NCBI RefSeq assembly: GCF_004571025.1
Contig: NZ_SPQT01000024.1
Location: 62,001 to 126,000 of the forward strand
Reading direction: 5' to 3'
Length of the DNA: 64,000 nt
Origin: Bradyrhizobium niftali
GTDB lineage: Bacteria > Pseudomonadota > Alphaproteobacteria > Rhizobiales > Xanthobacteraceae
Each line of letters opens with the position of its first letter. Position 1 is the first letter of the stretch. Both the position numbers and the translations under genes were made by a program. This document shows, one piece after another, positions 25,432 through 35,356 of this stretch. The notes under the pieces are model-generated. The model ran no database searches. It was not told the origin of the DNA and worked only from the letters and a program-made list of their open reading frames with translations.

Positions 25432-25902
25432 CTATTTGAATGAAATCTGCGCGCTCTGGTAGCGGCTTCCCGCCGAGGCGACATCCGGCGCCAGTTCGAA
25501 CGAGTACTCCGCGCCGACCAGATCGGTCGGAAACACGAGCGACAAGTTGCCGACGCCCTCGTCATCGGTCTTGATGTCGCCGATCTGGCGAACGCATTTG
25601 AGCGAGACGTGATAGACCGTGTTGGGCTTGGCGGTCATTGCCACCTTCACGCTGGTGTTGCCGTCGAACAGCCGCGTTGCCCAGATCGTGCCCCTGACCG
25701 ACGGTGAATCGGTATTGGGGACATCGCGGCCGGAACAATCGGACGTGTCCTGATGAACGAGAACCACCTGCCGCTGGTTCGGATCGGTCGGGCGATTGGG
25801 AACGTATTGCGCCGTTGTGGCAAGGGTCGTTCCCGCGAGCATGGCGGCGCCGAGCCAGATGGAATTGTAACGCGGTCGGAAGATTGGCATCGCATATCGC
25901 AT
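25432..25902 (-). CDS. Exported hypothetical protein
   Basis: A 156-residue protein started at MRYAMPIF (25902), where GCGGAGGA lies seven bases upstream; a longer start six codons earlier overlaps that site. A hydrophobic stretch at residues 16-31 (SIWLGAAMLAGTTLATT) serves as signal or anchor. The mature part has two Cys (DCSGRD, LKCVRQ) and an immunoglobulin-like beta pattern ending YQSAQISFK. It follows in the same direction as the beta-helix gene, 89 bases away, and may be co-expressed. Family not recognised. Confidence 0.68.
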   Translation of the reverse strand: MRYAMPIFRPRYNSIWLGAAMLAGTTLATTAQYVPNRPTDPNQRQVVLVHQDTSDCSGRDVPNTDSPSVRGTIWATRLFDGNTSVKVAMTAKPNTVYHVSLKCVRQIGDIKTDDEGVGNLSLVFPTDLVGAEYSFELAPDVASAGSRYQSAQISFK

Positions 25903-26217
25903 CGTTTCCTCCGCATGCAATTGGGGAAATCAACTATTTTAAGTAGTATTTCGGAATATGCCGATACTGGTTTCAGCACGACGTCTCGAGGCTGGTCGGA
26001 AATGGTCGCTGCACAATACACCTCATTCATGATACAGGTCTGTGAATTCGCTCACAGGTAGAGACCGGAGATTTCGCTGCGCTCCGATACGCTGCGATGG
26101 ATCCCGTGACTCGGCCTGCGCCGACCGGCCTTGGAACCGCGGGCGACCTCATCGCTTGAACCGGTTGCTGCATGGCCGCGACAACGGTGAGAACCCGACG
26201 TCACGGAGCCCTATGCC
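25903..26217. promoter_or_regulatory. Divergent intergenic region with a CRP-type palindrome
   Basis: A 315-base stretch without genes between the divergent genes at 25902 (minus) and 26218 (plus). It contains an AT-rich patch, ACTATTTTAAGTAGT (25931-25945), and a perfect TGTGA-N6-TCACA palindrome at 26041-26056 (listed separately). No gene fits here. Confidence 0.5.
26041..26056. promoter_or_regulatory. Perfect CRP-type half-site pair TGTGA-N6-TCACA
   Basis: TGTGAATTCGCTCACA, flanked by C and G to give CTGTGA/TCACAG. It is 161 bases before the TPR gene and 139 bases from the exported gene at 25902. The match to the E. coli CRP core is complete; whether a CRP-like regulator of this species uses it is inference. 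Confidence 0.45.
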
Positions 26218-27603
26218 ATGTGCGGCATGCATTCTTCCGCGCAGATGCCCTCGTTTGCCAAAATCTCGCCTCGCGCCTTCCTCCTCGGCGCGGCCATTAG
26301 CCTTGCCCTCATCGCTCCAGCCTCGGCCGGCACCGATTGCGTGATGGGCAGCAAGACCGCTCCCGCCGAACTGATCGCGGCGTGCAGCGCCATCATCGAC
26401 CAGACCTCGAATTCATCGTCCGACCGCGCCGCCGCGCTGCTGGTGCGCGCCGACGCCAACGCGCGGACCTCGGGCGGCCTCACGCAGGCGCTGCGGGACA
26501 TCGACCGCGCCATCGCGCTGGACGGCAAGAATGCAAAGGCATGGCGCCTGCGCGGCGACCTGCTGCGCGAGGCCGGCGGCGACCTCAATCGCGCCGCGGC
26601 CGATCTGACCAGGGCGATCGAGCTCGATCCGCAGGATGCGGAGTCTTACGAGCGGCGCGGCGTCGTCTACACCAATCAGCGCCGGCTCGACCGCGCGCTC
26701 GCCGATTACGACCAGGCGATCAAGCTGAAGCCGGATGACGCGCAGGCCTGGTCCGACCGCGGCGTGACCTATTATCTCGGCGGCGACAACGAGAAGGCGA
26801 TCCGCGATCTCAGCGAGGCGCTGCGGCTCGATCCGAACCGGCCGCGCACCTACACCAATCGCGGCGCGGCCTACAAGAAGCTCGGCCAGCTCGACAAGTC
26901 GGTCGCCGACAACGGCGAGGCGATCAGGCTCGACCCGAAGGTACCGGAATATTACGACAATCGCGGCCTGTCGCTGGCCGCGATGGGCGAATACGACAAG
27001 GCAATCGCCGACTACGACCAGGCGCTGCGGCTGGCGCCGAAGCCGAACTTCTTCACCAACCGAGGCGATTCCTATCAGTTCAAGGGCGAGCTCGGAGCGG
27101 CGCTGAGCGACTACGAGGCTGCGCTGAAGCTCGAGCCGAATTTCGCGCAGACCTACAACAACCGCGCCGTGCTCTACAAGAAGATGGGCGAGCGCAGGAA
27201 GGCGCTGGCCGATTACGAGACCGCGCTGAAGCTCGACCCCGGCAACGACAACGCGGCCAGCGGCCGCCGCACCATGATCGCGGAGATCGCGAAGTTCGGC
27301 GATGAGCCGCGGCGTCCGCTCGCGGCGAATTCCGGCAACGGTCCCTCGTTCGATTGCGCGACCGCAAAGCGCGAGGTCGAGAAGGTGATCTGCGCCGATC
27401 CGCAGCTCGGCGTGCTCGACCGCCAGATCGCCGAGACCTATGAGCGCGTGCTGAAATCCGCGAGCAAGCGTTCGGCCGGCGATCTGCGCCGTACCCAGCG
27501 CGATTTCCTCGCCACCCGTAACGCCAGCTTTGGCCGGCCCGGCTATGATCTGAGGAAGATCATGCAGGAACGGTTGCAGCGGCTGAATGCGATGGAGAGC
27601 TGA
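26218..27603 (+). CDS. Exported TPR protein with LprI-like C-terminus (copy 2)
   Basis: A 461-residue protein. A signal peptide (after MHSSAQMPSFAKIS, ending PASA-GTD) precedes at least seven tandem TPR units between residues about 90 and 350, each with the pattern DRAIADYDQALKLDP. The last 80 residues (FDCATAKREVEKVICADPQL, QIAETYERVL, RPGYDLRKIMQERLQRLN) match the LprI-like tail of the protein at 23485, including its two Cys. The TPR array should bind a protein partner in the periplasm; LprI-like tails elsewhere inhibit C-type lysozyme. ATG 26218 or 26227 are both possible starts. Confidence 0.87.
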   Translation: MCGMHSSAQMPSFAKISPRAFLLGAAISLALIAPASAGTDCVMGSKTAPAELIAACSAIIDQTSNSSSDRAAALLVRADANARTSGGLTQALRDIDRAIALDGKNAKAWRLRGDLLREAGGDLNRAAADLTRAIELDPQDAESYERRGVVYTNQRRLDRALADYDQAIKLKPDDAQAWSDRGVTYYLGGDNEKAIRDLSEALRLDPNRPRTYTNRGAAYKKLGQLDKSVADNGEAIRLDPKVPEYYDNRGLSLAAMGEYDKAIADYDQALRLAPKPNFFTNRGDSYQFKGELGAALSDYEAALKLEPNFAQTYNNRAVLYKKMGERRKALADYETALKLDPGNDNAASGRRTMIAEIAKFGDEPRRPLAANSGNGPSFDCATAKREVEKVICADPQLGVLDRQIAETYERVLKSASKRSAGDLRRTQRDFLATRNASFGRPGYDLRKIMQERLQRLNAMES

Positions 27604-27628
27604 GAAGCCTCTGCGCGCACACCGCGTT

Positions 27629-27734
27629 CCCTCCCCCCCTGCGGGGGAGGGTTAGGGAGAGGGGGGCTACAAACTCTAGACTGAGTTCGTGGCCACCCCT
27701 CTCTCCCGCTCTCCCCCGCAAGGGGGGGAGAGGG
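27629..27734. repeat. Dispersed palindromic repeat, family H (CTCCCCC type)
   Basis: Left arm CCCTCCCCCCCTGCGGGGGA plus GGGTTAGGGAGAGGGG; right arm CCCCTCTCTCCCGCTCTCCC plus CCGCAAGGGGGGGAGAGGG. This dyad occupies the middle of the 334-base gene-free region 27604-27937; the remainder is the prpE leader with no recognised signal. Confidence 0.75.
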
Positions 27735-27937
27735 CTCACCTTTGTTGTGGCTCCAGCTTGCCTCGATGGCCTTTCTTCCCTCCGTCCCGAAAGGCCCATC
27801 CTTTTCAGCTTGAACCGCGGCCCGTTCCCGGGAAAATACCTCTCAAACAAGGCCGGCGATTGATCCTGGTCATGGCGGGACGGCTGTCCTGTCGTCAGGT
27901 CAGGGCCAGGCGAATAAAGGGAACGGGAGCGCGGCAA

Positions 27938-29848
<1,911 letters not shown>

Positions 29849-29900
29849 GGGCTAACGCCCTCCGCCCGCGAGGCGTGACGCCGCCTCACCAATTCCTACC

Positions 29901-30001
29901 GTCATCGCCCGCGAAGGCGGGCGGTCCAGTATTCCAGAGACGGTGAGGCTAGAGCCGAGAGGCCGCGGCGTACTGGATTCCCCGCTTTCGCGGGGAATGA
30001 C
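29901..30001. repeat. Dispersed palindromic repeat, family D, copy 1
   Basis: GTCATCGCCCGCGAAGGCGG then CCAGTATTCCAGAGACGG; right half AGAGGCCGCGGCGTACTGGA and CGGGGAATGAC. A closely similar copy is at 35209-35310. Confidence 0.82.
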
Positions 30002-30079
30002 AGCGGGCGGGAACGGAGGCCAGGGACTTACATTCTCCTCATTCCGCGCTAAACAGGGCCGGCCAACAGAGGATCCTTG

Positions 30080-30349
30080 ATGTCCCTCGCCACCGCGCCG
30101 CGCCTGCTTGCAGCCTTAGCTCTCGCCATCGCTCTCTCCGCCTGCTCGGCGCGCTACCAGACGCCGGTGGCGATGGGGGGCGACGATGACGACGCAGTGT
30201 GCCAGAGCCGCGGTTATGCGGCGGGCTCGCCGGAATATGTGGCCTGCCGCAAGGACCGTGACGTCCAGCGCAGCGCTGCTACCGCCCGCGCCGACCGCCG
30301 CCAGCGTGATCTCGGCGAGTACATGCTGAACCATCCCGAGCGGCCGTGA
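30080..30349 (+). CDS. Small lipoprotein
   Basis: An 89-residue protein. The ATG at 30080 is preferred over the TTG three bases before it. The N-terminus ends with lipobox LSAC (residues 19-22), so it should be lipid-modified at Cys22 and membrane-anchored. The mature part has two more Cys in VCQSRGY and VACRKDRDV, suggesting a disulfide, then a charged Arg-rich tail. This is a type found widely in Bradyrhizobium; function unknown. It lies upstream of ompW with the FixK-type box between. Confidence 0.78.
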   Translation: MSLATAPRLLAALALAIALSACSARYQTPVAMGGDDDDAVCQSRGYAAGSPEYVACRKDRDVQRSAATARADRRQRDLGEYMLNHPERP

Positions 30350-30442
30350 GATCGGGCGTGGCACTATCCTGCGTCGTTCACTCGCATTGCTCGTGACACA
30401 TCTGCAACGCCGCGACACAATTCGTGCCGCGTTTCGCCTGAT

Positions 30443-30456
30443 TTGATCGGCGTCAA
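30443..30456. promoter_or_regulatory. FNR/FixK-type binding site upstream of ompW
   Basis: TTGATCGGCGTCAA, a perfect TTGA-N6-TCAA palindrome, extended by one base on each side (T and A). Its centre is about 83 bases before the ompW start codon, so a transcription start near 30491 would place it at the classic -41.5 position for activation. The match is seen; use by FixK2 or FnrN is inferred from family knowledge. Confidence 0.65.
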
Positions 30457-30532
30457 ATCCTTCACCATCCCCTTTCTGCTCTGACGCTGACGTCGCGCAA
30501 CGATGCGCGAGAGACGGCTGAAGGGGATTGAA

Positions 30533-31279
30533 ATGCAGAGAACGACAAGAAACTTGGCGCGGATCGCGACGGTCGGCGCGATGCTCGCGGGGACTTTTGC
30601 ATCGGTGCAGGCCGCGGACCTGCCGGTCTACAAGAAGGCGCCGCCGCAGGTAGAAGGCTTCAATCCCTGGATGGTGCGTCTGCGCGTGCTCGGCGTGTTG
30701 CCCGATGCCGGCGGCTCGACCGTCAACGTCGCGGGCGTGCCGTCGCTGTCGTCGCCGAATTCCGGCCTCTCGATCAGCGACCAGGTCGTGCCCGAGCTCG
30801 ACATCAGCTATTTCTTCACCAAGAACATCGCGGCCGAGCTGATCCTCGGTGTGACCAGGCATTCGATCAGCGGCACCGGCTCGCTGTCGAATTTGCCGAT
30901 CGGCAAGACCACGCTGCTGCCGCCGACGCTGACGCTGCAATATCACTTCGACAATTTCGGTGCGTTCAAGCCGTATATCGGCGCCGGCGTGAACTACACT
31001 GTGTTCTTCAACAATTCCGCCGCCAATGCGCCGGCCGCCATCGTCGGCCCGCCCGCGATCGTCGCCACCACCACCGGCCTGCACGTCAGCAACGCCTTCG
31101 GCGGCGCCGTACAGTTCGGCTTCGACTACATGCTCGACCGGCACTGGGGTCTCAACGTCGACGTCAAGAAGCTCTGGCTGCGACCGGATTACAGCGCGAC
31201 CGTCAGCGGCCTGCCCGTCACCGGCACCGCGCATATCGACCCGTGGCTGGTCGGCGCCGGCGTCACCTACAAGTTCTGA
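30533..31279 (+). CDS. ompW: Outer-membrane protein OmpW
   Basis: A 248-residue OmpW-family protein that forms an eight-stranded outer-membrane barrel for small hydrophobic compounds. The start MQRTTRNLAR (30533) follows AAGGGG and gives a signal peptide ending VQA-ADL. Family features are WMVRLRVLGVLPD near residue 44, PELDISYFFTKNIAAELI, QYHFDNFGAFKPYIGAGVNY and a final Phe in AGVTYKF, as needed for barrel insertion. An FNR/FixK-type box upstream predicts induction under low oxygen. A small unknown gene follows on the opposite strand. Confidence 0.93.
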   Translation: MQRTTRNLARIATVGAMLAGTFASVQAADLPVYKKAPPQVEGFNPWMVRLRVLGVLPDAGGSTVNVAGVPSLSSPNSGLSISDQVVPELDISYFFTKNIAAELILGVTRHSISGTGSLSNLPIGKTTLLPPTLTLQYHFDNFGAFKPYIGAGVNYTVFFNNSAANAPAAIVGPPAIVATTTGLHVSNAFGGAVQFGFDYMLDRHWGLNVDVKKLWLRPDYSATVSGLPVTGTAHIDPWLVGAGVTYKF

Positions 31280-31348
31280 TGCCGCCGTCGCGGCGCCGGG
31301 CGGGGGCCCCGGCGCCGCGTTGATCCGCTCGACCAATCCTGCATTCCG

Positions 31349-31534
31349 TCAGTCCGAATGCACGGTGCGGGGATGCCGATCGTGCAGGAGCTTCGCGAGC
31401 GGGTCGCGATCCTCGGGGTGTCCTTGTACGGCGATCTCGAACAGCGATTCCTGAATGTCCCGGGGCATCTCCCCCCAGACCGACAGCGCCGCGTGACCAA
31501 GCATCAAGGCAAAGCGTTCTTCGTTGACTTGCAT
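31349..31534 (-). CDS. Small conserved hypothetical protein
   Basis: A 61-residue protein starting MQVNEERFALMLG (31534), with GGAGGAT eight bases upstream deciding the start; the longer upstream open frame is not supported. The sequence is mainly one or two helices (ESLFEIAVQGHPEDRDPLAKLLHDRH) with no signal peptide or cysteine. It is of a type found as a single small gene in rhizobia. No function assigned. Confidence 0.72.
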   Translation of the reverse strand: MQVNEERFALMLGHAALSVWGEMPRDIQESLFEIAVQGHPEDRDPLAKLLHDRHPRTVHSD

Positions 31535-31686
31535 CTTTGATCCTCCGCGCGGGAACAATGCGACATCAGACGCATCGTTCCCGGCGGCAGCCACGCCTCG
31601 CCGGCCGGCTGTTGAGATCATGCAGCCTCCGCCTCGGCCTCCGCGAATCTGCCAGGCAGGCCTCGACACGCGCCGGCACGCCCAAA

Positions 31687-31716
31687 CAAAAACGCGGCGG
31701 GGTGGCCCGCCGCGTT
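31687..31716 (-). terminator. Rho-independent terminator of trcR
   Basis: Stem AACGCGGCGGG/CCCGCCGCGTT with a 4-base loop, followed on the minus strand by TTTTTGTTTG. It lies 37 bases after the trcR stop codon. Confidence 0.85.
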
Positions 31717-31752
31717 CAAATCCGGTTCGATGGTTAATCGGAGGACGGAGAA

Positions 31753-32448
31753 TTACTCCTCCTCGTTGTCCTGCTTCTTGCCGCCGAGGGTCTTCAGCTT
31801 GGCGAAGACGGCGTCGACGTTGAGGTCGTCGCTCGATCGCTCGGCCGGCTCGAACTCGTCCTTCTTGGTGGTCTCCGAGGCCGGCAGCAGGGTCGCGCCG
31901 CCATAGGCCGCGTCGATCGGCTTTTCCTTGGCCGCGCGGGCCACCTCGAAATCGAGCTCGATCTGCGAGCAGAGGCCGAGGGTGACCGGATCGATCGGGG
32001 TCAGCGAGGAGGTGTTCCAGTGGGTGCGGTCGCGCACGCTCGCGATCGTGCTCTTGGTGGTGCCGACCAGGCGCATGATCTGGGCGTCCTTGAGCTCCGC
32101 GTGGTTGCGCAGCAGCCAGAGGATGGCGCTCGGGCGCTCGTGGCGGCGCGAGACCGGGGTGTAGCGCGGGCCCTTGCGCTTGGGCTGCGGCGGCAGCACG
32201 ACCTTGCTCTCCTGGAGGCGGAGGCGGTAATCCGGGTTCTTCTCGCCCTTCTCGATCTCCTCGCGGGTGAGCTGGCCGTTGGAGAGGGGATCCATGCCCT
32301 TGATGCCCTGGGCCGCGTCGCCGTCGGCGATCGCGCGCACCTCGAGGGGATGCATCTTGGTGAAATCGGCGACCTGGTCGAAGGTCAGCGCGGTGTTGTC
32401 GAGCAGCCAGACGGCGGTCGCCTTGGGCATCAGAGGTGCGTTGCTCAT
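31753..32448 (-). CDS. trcR: Cell-cycle transcriptional regulator TrcR (DUF1013)
   Basis: A 231-residue DUF1013 protein. The start MSNAPLMPKATAVWLLDN (32448) follows AGGAGAT and is the conserved family N-terminus. Residues 15-50 (LTFDQVADFTKMHPLEVRAIADG) form an HTH-like helix pair, then an YRLRLQESKVVLPPQ segment and a second helical DNA-binding-like part (AILWLLRNHAELKDAQIMRLVG). The tail is acidic. In Caulobacter, TrcR is a cell-cycle-linked transcription factor; the role here is taken from that family. A terminator follows, and it is divergent from ispH. Confidence 0.88.
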   Translation of the reverse strand: MSNAPLMPKATAVWLLDNTALTFDQVADFTKMHPLEVRAIADGDAAQGIKGMDPLSNGQLTREEIEKGEKNPDYRLRLQESKVVLPPQPKRKGPRYTPVSRRHERPSAILWLLRNHAELKDAQIMRLVGTTKSTIASVRDRTHWNTSSLTPIDPVTLGLCSQIELDFEVARAAKEKPIDAAYGGATLLPASETTKKDEFEPAERSSDDLNVDAVFAKLKTLGGKKQDNEEE

Positions 32449-32525
32449 GGCAAATCTCCTTTGTGCTTCGCCCACCCCTTTGGAGGCGAAGCCGGTGGTC
32501 ATCAGCGATGACTGGGAATTCGCGC

Positions 32526-32555
32526 TATATAAGCCCGGAGGGGGTAGCCACGCAA
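32526..32555 (-). promoter_or_regulatory. Possible promoter of trcR
   Basis: On the minus strand TTGCGT (32555-32550) and TATATA (32531-32526) are spaced 18 bases apart, 78 bases before the trcR start codon. The match to a sigma-70-type promoter is only moderate. Confidence 0.3.
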
Positions 32556-32703
32556 TGGTTCTGCTATAGATAGTGCCTTGACAGCGCCCGAAAGGGGGCC
32601 CAATTCCCTCTGAAGTCGCCGTAAGCCCGTACCCAAGCCCTATTCATCCATCGACCGCTTCCCGCCCCCATTTGGCGAGGTGATTCGGTCCCGAGATCGC
32701 TCA

Positions 32704-33672
32704 ATGTCAGCAAAACCAGACCTCAAGATCGTGCTTTGTTCTCCCCGCGGCTTCTGCGCCGGGGTGGTCCGGGCGATCGACACCGTGGAACGGGCGCTCG
32801 ATAAATACGGTGCCCCCGTCTATGTTCGCCATGAGATTGTGCACAATAAATACGTCGTCGACGGGTTGAAGAAGAAGGGCGCCATCTTCGTCGAGGAGCT
32901 GGCCGAAATCCCGGAAAACACCTCCGCGCCGGTGGTGTTCTCGGCCCATGGCGTGCCGAAATCGGTTCCCGCCGACGCCCAGTCCCGCAATTTGTTCTCG
33001 CTGGACGCGACCTGCCCGCTGGTGACCAAGGTCCACCGCGAGGCCGCGATCCACTTCAAGCGCGGCCGCGAGATCTTCCTGATCGGCCATTCCCATCACC
33101 CCGAGGTGGTCGGCACGCTCGGTCAGCTCCCCGTCGGCGCCGTCACCCTGATCGAGACCGCCGAGGACGCCAAGACCATCACCCCGAAGGACCCCAACAA
33201 CCTCGCCTTCGTGACCCAGACCACACTGTCGATCGACGACACCGCGGAGATCGTCGCGCTGCTCAAGGAGCGTTTCCCGAACATCAACGGGCCGCACAAG
33301 GAAGACATCTGCTACGCCACCACCAACCGCCAGCTTGCGGTGAAGAAGGTGGCGCCGGTGGTGGACGCCCTGATCGTGGTCGGCGCGCCGAACTCGTCGA
33401 ACTCGCAGCGCCTGCGCGAGGTCGCCGAGCGCGAGGGCTGCCCGATCGCGGTGCTGGCGCAGCGCGCCGCCGACCTCGACTGGAAGCGGTTCGAAAACAT
33501 CACCAGCCTCGGCATCACCGCGGGCGCCTCGGCGCCGGAAGTGATCGTCGAGGAGATCATGGACGCGTTCGCCGAGCGCTTCACGCTGCATGTGGAGACG
33601 GTCTCGGCCGCGGAAGAGAACGAGTTCTTCCCGTTGCCGCGCCAGGTGCGCCCCGAAGCCGCCGCCGAGTAG
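32704..33672 (+). CDS. ispH: 4-hydroxy-3-methylbut-2-enyl diphosphate reductase (IspH)
   Basis: A 322-residue IspH (LytB), the last enzyme of the non-mevalonate isoprenoid pathway, making IPP and DMAPP. The three [4Fe-4S] cysteines are Cys18 (FCAGV), Cys104 (DATCP) and Cys203 (DICYATTNRQ). VHNKYVV with His47, SAHGV with His82 and IGHSHHPEV with His131/132 match the substrate-binding residues. A TTGACA lies at 32578-32583, a possible -35 element. It is followed by thrB after 6 bases and rnhA, a common rhizobial order; the three appear co-transcribed. Confidence 0.96.
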   Translation: MSAKPDLKIVLCSPRGFCAGVVRAIDTVERALDKYGAPVYVRHEIVHNKYVVDGLKKKGAIFVEELAEIPENTSAPVVFSAHGVPKSVPADAQSRNLFSLDATCPLVTKVHREAAIHFKRGREIFLIGHSHHPEVVGTLGQLPVGAVTLIETAEDAKTITPKDPNNLAFVTQTTLSIDDTAEIVALLKERFPNINGPHKEDICYATTNRQLAVKKVAPVVDALIVVGAPNSSNSQRLREVAEREGCPIAVLAQRAADLDWKRFENITSLGITAGASAPEVIVEEIMDAFAERFTLHVETVSAAEENEFFPLPRQVRPEAAAE

Positions 33673-33678
33673 ACCTCT

Positions 33679-34662
33679 ATGGCGGTCTACACCGACGTCG
33701 CCGCCGACGAGCTTGCGGATTTCCTGAGCCAATACGATCTCGGCGAATTGCTCTCCTACAAGGGCATCGCCGAGGGCGTCGAGAATTCCAACTTTCTGCT
33801 GCACACCACCGAGGGATCGTTCATCCTCACGCTCTACGAGAAGCGTGTGGCGAAGAACGATCTGCCGTTCTTCCTCGCGCTGATGACGCATCTCGCCGAG
33901 CACGGCGTCAATTGTCCGCTGCCGGTGAAGGGACGAGACGGCGAAGCGCTGCGCGAGCTGTCGGGCCGTCCCGCCGCGATCATCACCTTTCTCGAAGGCG
34001 TCTGGCCGCGCAAACCGAACGCGGCCCATTGCGCCGGCGTCGGCGAGGGACTGGCCAGGATGCATCTGGCCGGCGCCAATTTCGCGATCAAGCGCGCGAA
34101 CGCGCTCTCGGTCGCGGGCTGGCGGCCGTTGTTCGACGCGGCCGCAAGCCGCGCCGACGAGGTGCAGCCGGACTTGCGCGCGTTTCTCGCGACCGAGCTC
34201 GACTATCTCGCGAGCGGGGTCTGGCCGACCAATCTGCCCGAGGGCGTGATCCACGCCGACCTCTTCAACGACAACGTCTTCTTCCTCGGCGACAAGCTCT
34301 CGGGGATCATCGACTTCACCTTCGCCTGCAACGACATGCTGGCCTATGACGTCGCGATCTGCCTCAACGCCTGGTGCTTCGAGCCGGATCACTCCTTCAA
34401 CGTCACCAAGGCGCGCGCCTTCCTCAATGCCTATGGCCGCGTGCGCAAGCTCTCGGAGGCGGAAGAGGCCGCGCTGCCGCTGCTGGCGCGCGGCGCCGCG
34501 ATCCGTTTCCTGCTGACGCGGCTGGTCGACTGGCTCAACGTGCCGCCCGGTGCGCTGGTGAGGCCGAAGGATCCGCTGGAATATCTCCGCAAGCTGCGCT
34601 TCCACCAGAGCGTCGCCAGCGTGCGCGACTACGGGCTGATGCCGTCAGGACTGGTCGCGTGA
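33679..34662 (+). CDS. thrB: Homoserine kinase (ThrB, APH-type)
   Basis: A 327-residue homoserine kinase of the aminoglycoside-phosphotransferase-like class used by alphaproteobacteria, which phosphorylates homoserine for threonine synthesis. N-terminal GVENSNFLL (33-41) is the nucleotide loop; catalytic HADLFNDN (192-199) and metal-binding IDF (211-213) are intact. It starts 6 bases after ispH and overlaps rnhA by 4 bases (GTGA), so translation is coupled. Length matches the family. Confidence 0.95.
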   Translation: MAVYTDVAADELADFLSQYDLGELLSYKGIAEGVENSNFLLHTTEGSFILTLYEKRVAKNDLPFFLALMTHLAEHGVNCPLPVKGRDGEALRELSGRPAAIITFLEGVWPRKPNAAHCAGVGEGLARMHLAGANFAIKRANALSVAGWRPLFDAAASRADEVQPDLRAFLATELDYLASGVWPTNLPEGVIHADLFNDNVFFLGDKLSGIIDFTFACNDMLAYDVAICLNAWCFEPDHSFNVTKARAFLNAYGRVRKLSEAEEAALPLLARGAAIRFLLTRLVDWLNVPPGALVRPKDPLEYLRKLRFHQSVASVRDYGLMPSGLVA

Positions 34663-35123
34663 GCGAGCTTCCCGTCGTCACGATCTATACCGACGGCGCC
34701 TGCTCGGGAAATCCCGGGCCCGGCGGCTGGGGCGCGATCCTGAAGTTCGGCGACAAGGAGAAGGAGCTGAACGGCGGCGAGCGTCACACCACCAACAACC
34801 AGATGGAGCTGATGGCGGCGATCTCCGCGCTCGAAGCGCTGAAGAAGCCGTGCACCGTCGATCTCTACACCGACAGCCAGTATGTCCGGCAGGGCATCAC
34901 CGGCTGGATCCACGGCTGGAAGCGCAACGGCTGGCGCACCGCCGACAAGAAGCCGGTCAAGAATGTCGAGCTATGGCAGCGTCTCGATGCCGCGCTCAAG
35001 GCGCATCAGGTCCGCTGGCACTGGGTCAAGGGCCACGCCGGTCATCCCGAGAACGAACGCGCGGATCAGCTGGCGCGCGACGGGATCGTGAAGGCGCGGT
35101 TGCAGCAGAGGGTGGCGGAGTAG
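34659..35123 (+). CDS. rnhA: Ribonuclease HI
   Basis: A 154-residue ribonuclease HI that cuts RNA in RNA-DNA hybrids. The start is the GTG overlapping the thrB stop (GTGA at 34659-34662), giving V/MSELPVVTIY. The catalytic residues are Asp12 (YTDGAC), Glu50 (QMELMAA), Asp72 (YTDSQY) and Asp136 (ERADQLA), with His126 in VKGHAGH. The basic handle (GWKRNGWRTADKKPVKN) is present. It closes the ispH-thrB-rnhA operon and is followed by repeats. Confidence 0.95.
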   Translation: MSELPVVTIYTDGACSGNPGPGGWGAILKFGDKEKELNGGERHTTNNQMELMAAISALEALKKPCTVDLYTDSQYVRQGITGWIHGWKRNGWRTADKKPVKNVELWQRLDAALKAHQVRWHWVKGHAGHPENERADQLARDGIVKARLQQRVAE

Positions 35124-35146
35124 CGCGGGCTCGCTCTTTCCACGCG

Positions 35147-35178
35147 TCATGGCCGGGCTCGACCCGGCCATCCACGCC
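35147..35178. repeat. Half copy of repeat family C
   Basis: GTCATGGCCGGGCTCGACCC followed by GGCCATCCACG, a single hairpin unit of the family whose full copies are at 17121 and 52051. Located just after rnhA. Confidence 0.6.
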
Positions 35179-35208
35179 TTCATCATAAGCGCCGCCACAC
35201 TCTCAACT

Positions 35209-35310
35209 GTCATCGCCCGGCTTGACCGGGCGATCCAGTATTCCAGAGACGCTTGCGGTTCAGCCGAGAGGCCGCGGCGTACTGGATCGCCCGCCTTCGC
35301 GGGCGATGAC
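35209..35310. repeat. Dispersed palindromic repeat, family D, copy 2
   Basis: GTCATCGCCCGGCTTGACCG then CCAGTATTCCAGAGACGC; right half AGAGGCCGCGGCGTACTGGA and CGGGCGATGAC. It lies between rnhA and the convergent peroxiredoxin gene, and is the near twin of the copy at 29901-30001. Confidence 0.85.
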
Positions 35311-35356
35311 AGTTGTGGGTGAGGCTGAAAGCGGCGACCGCTCTACACTGACTGCC

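Noticed and set aside
27689..27937. N-terminal extension of prpE
   Set aside because: The extra codons come from the family H repeat and leader; PrpE proteins begin at MNIQGKSSYH.
32707..34605. A 632-codon minus-strand frame opposite ispH and thrB
   Set aside because: Antisense shadow of two enzymes with intact active sites.
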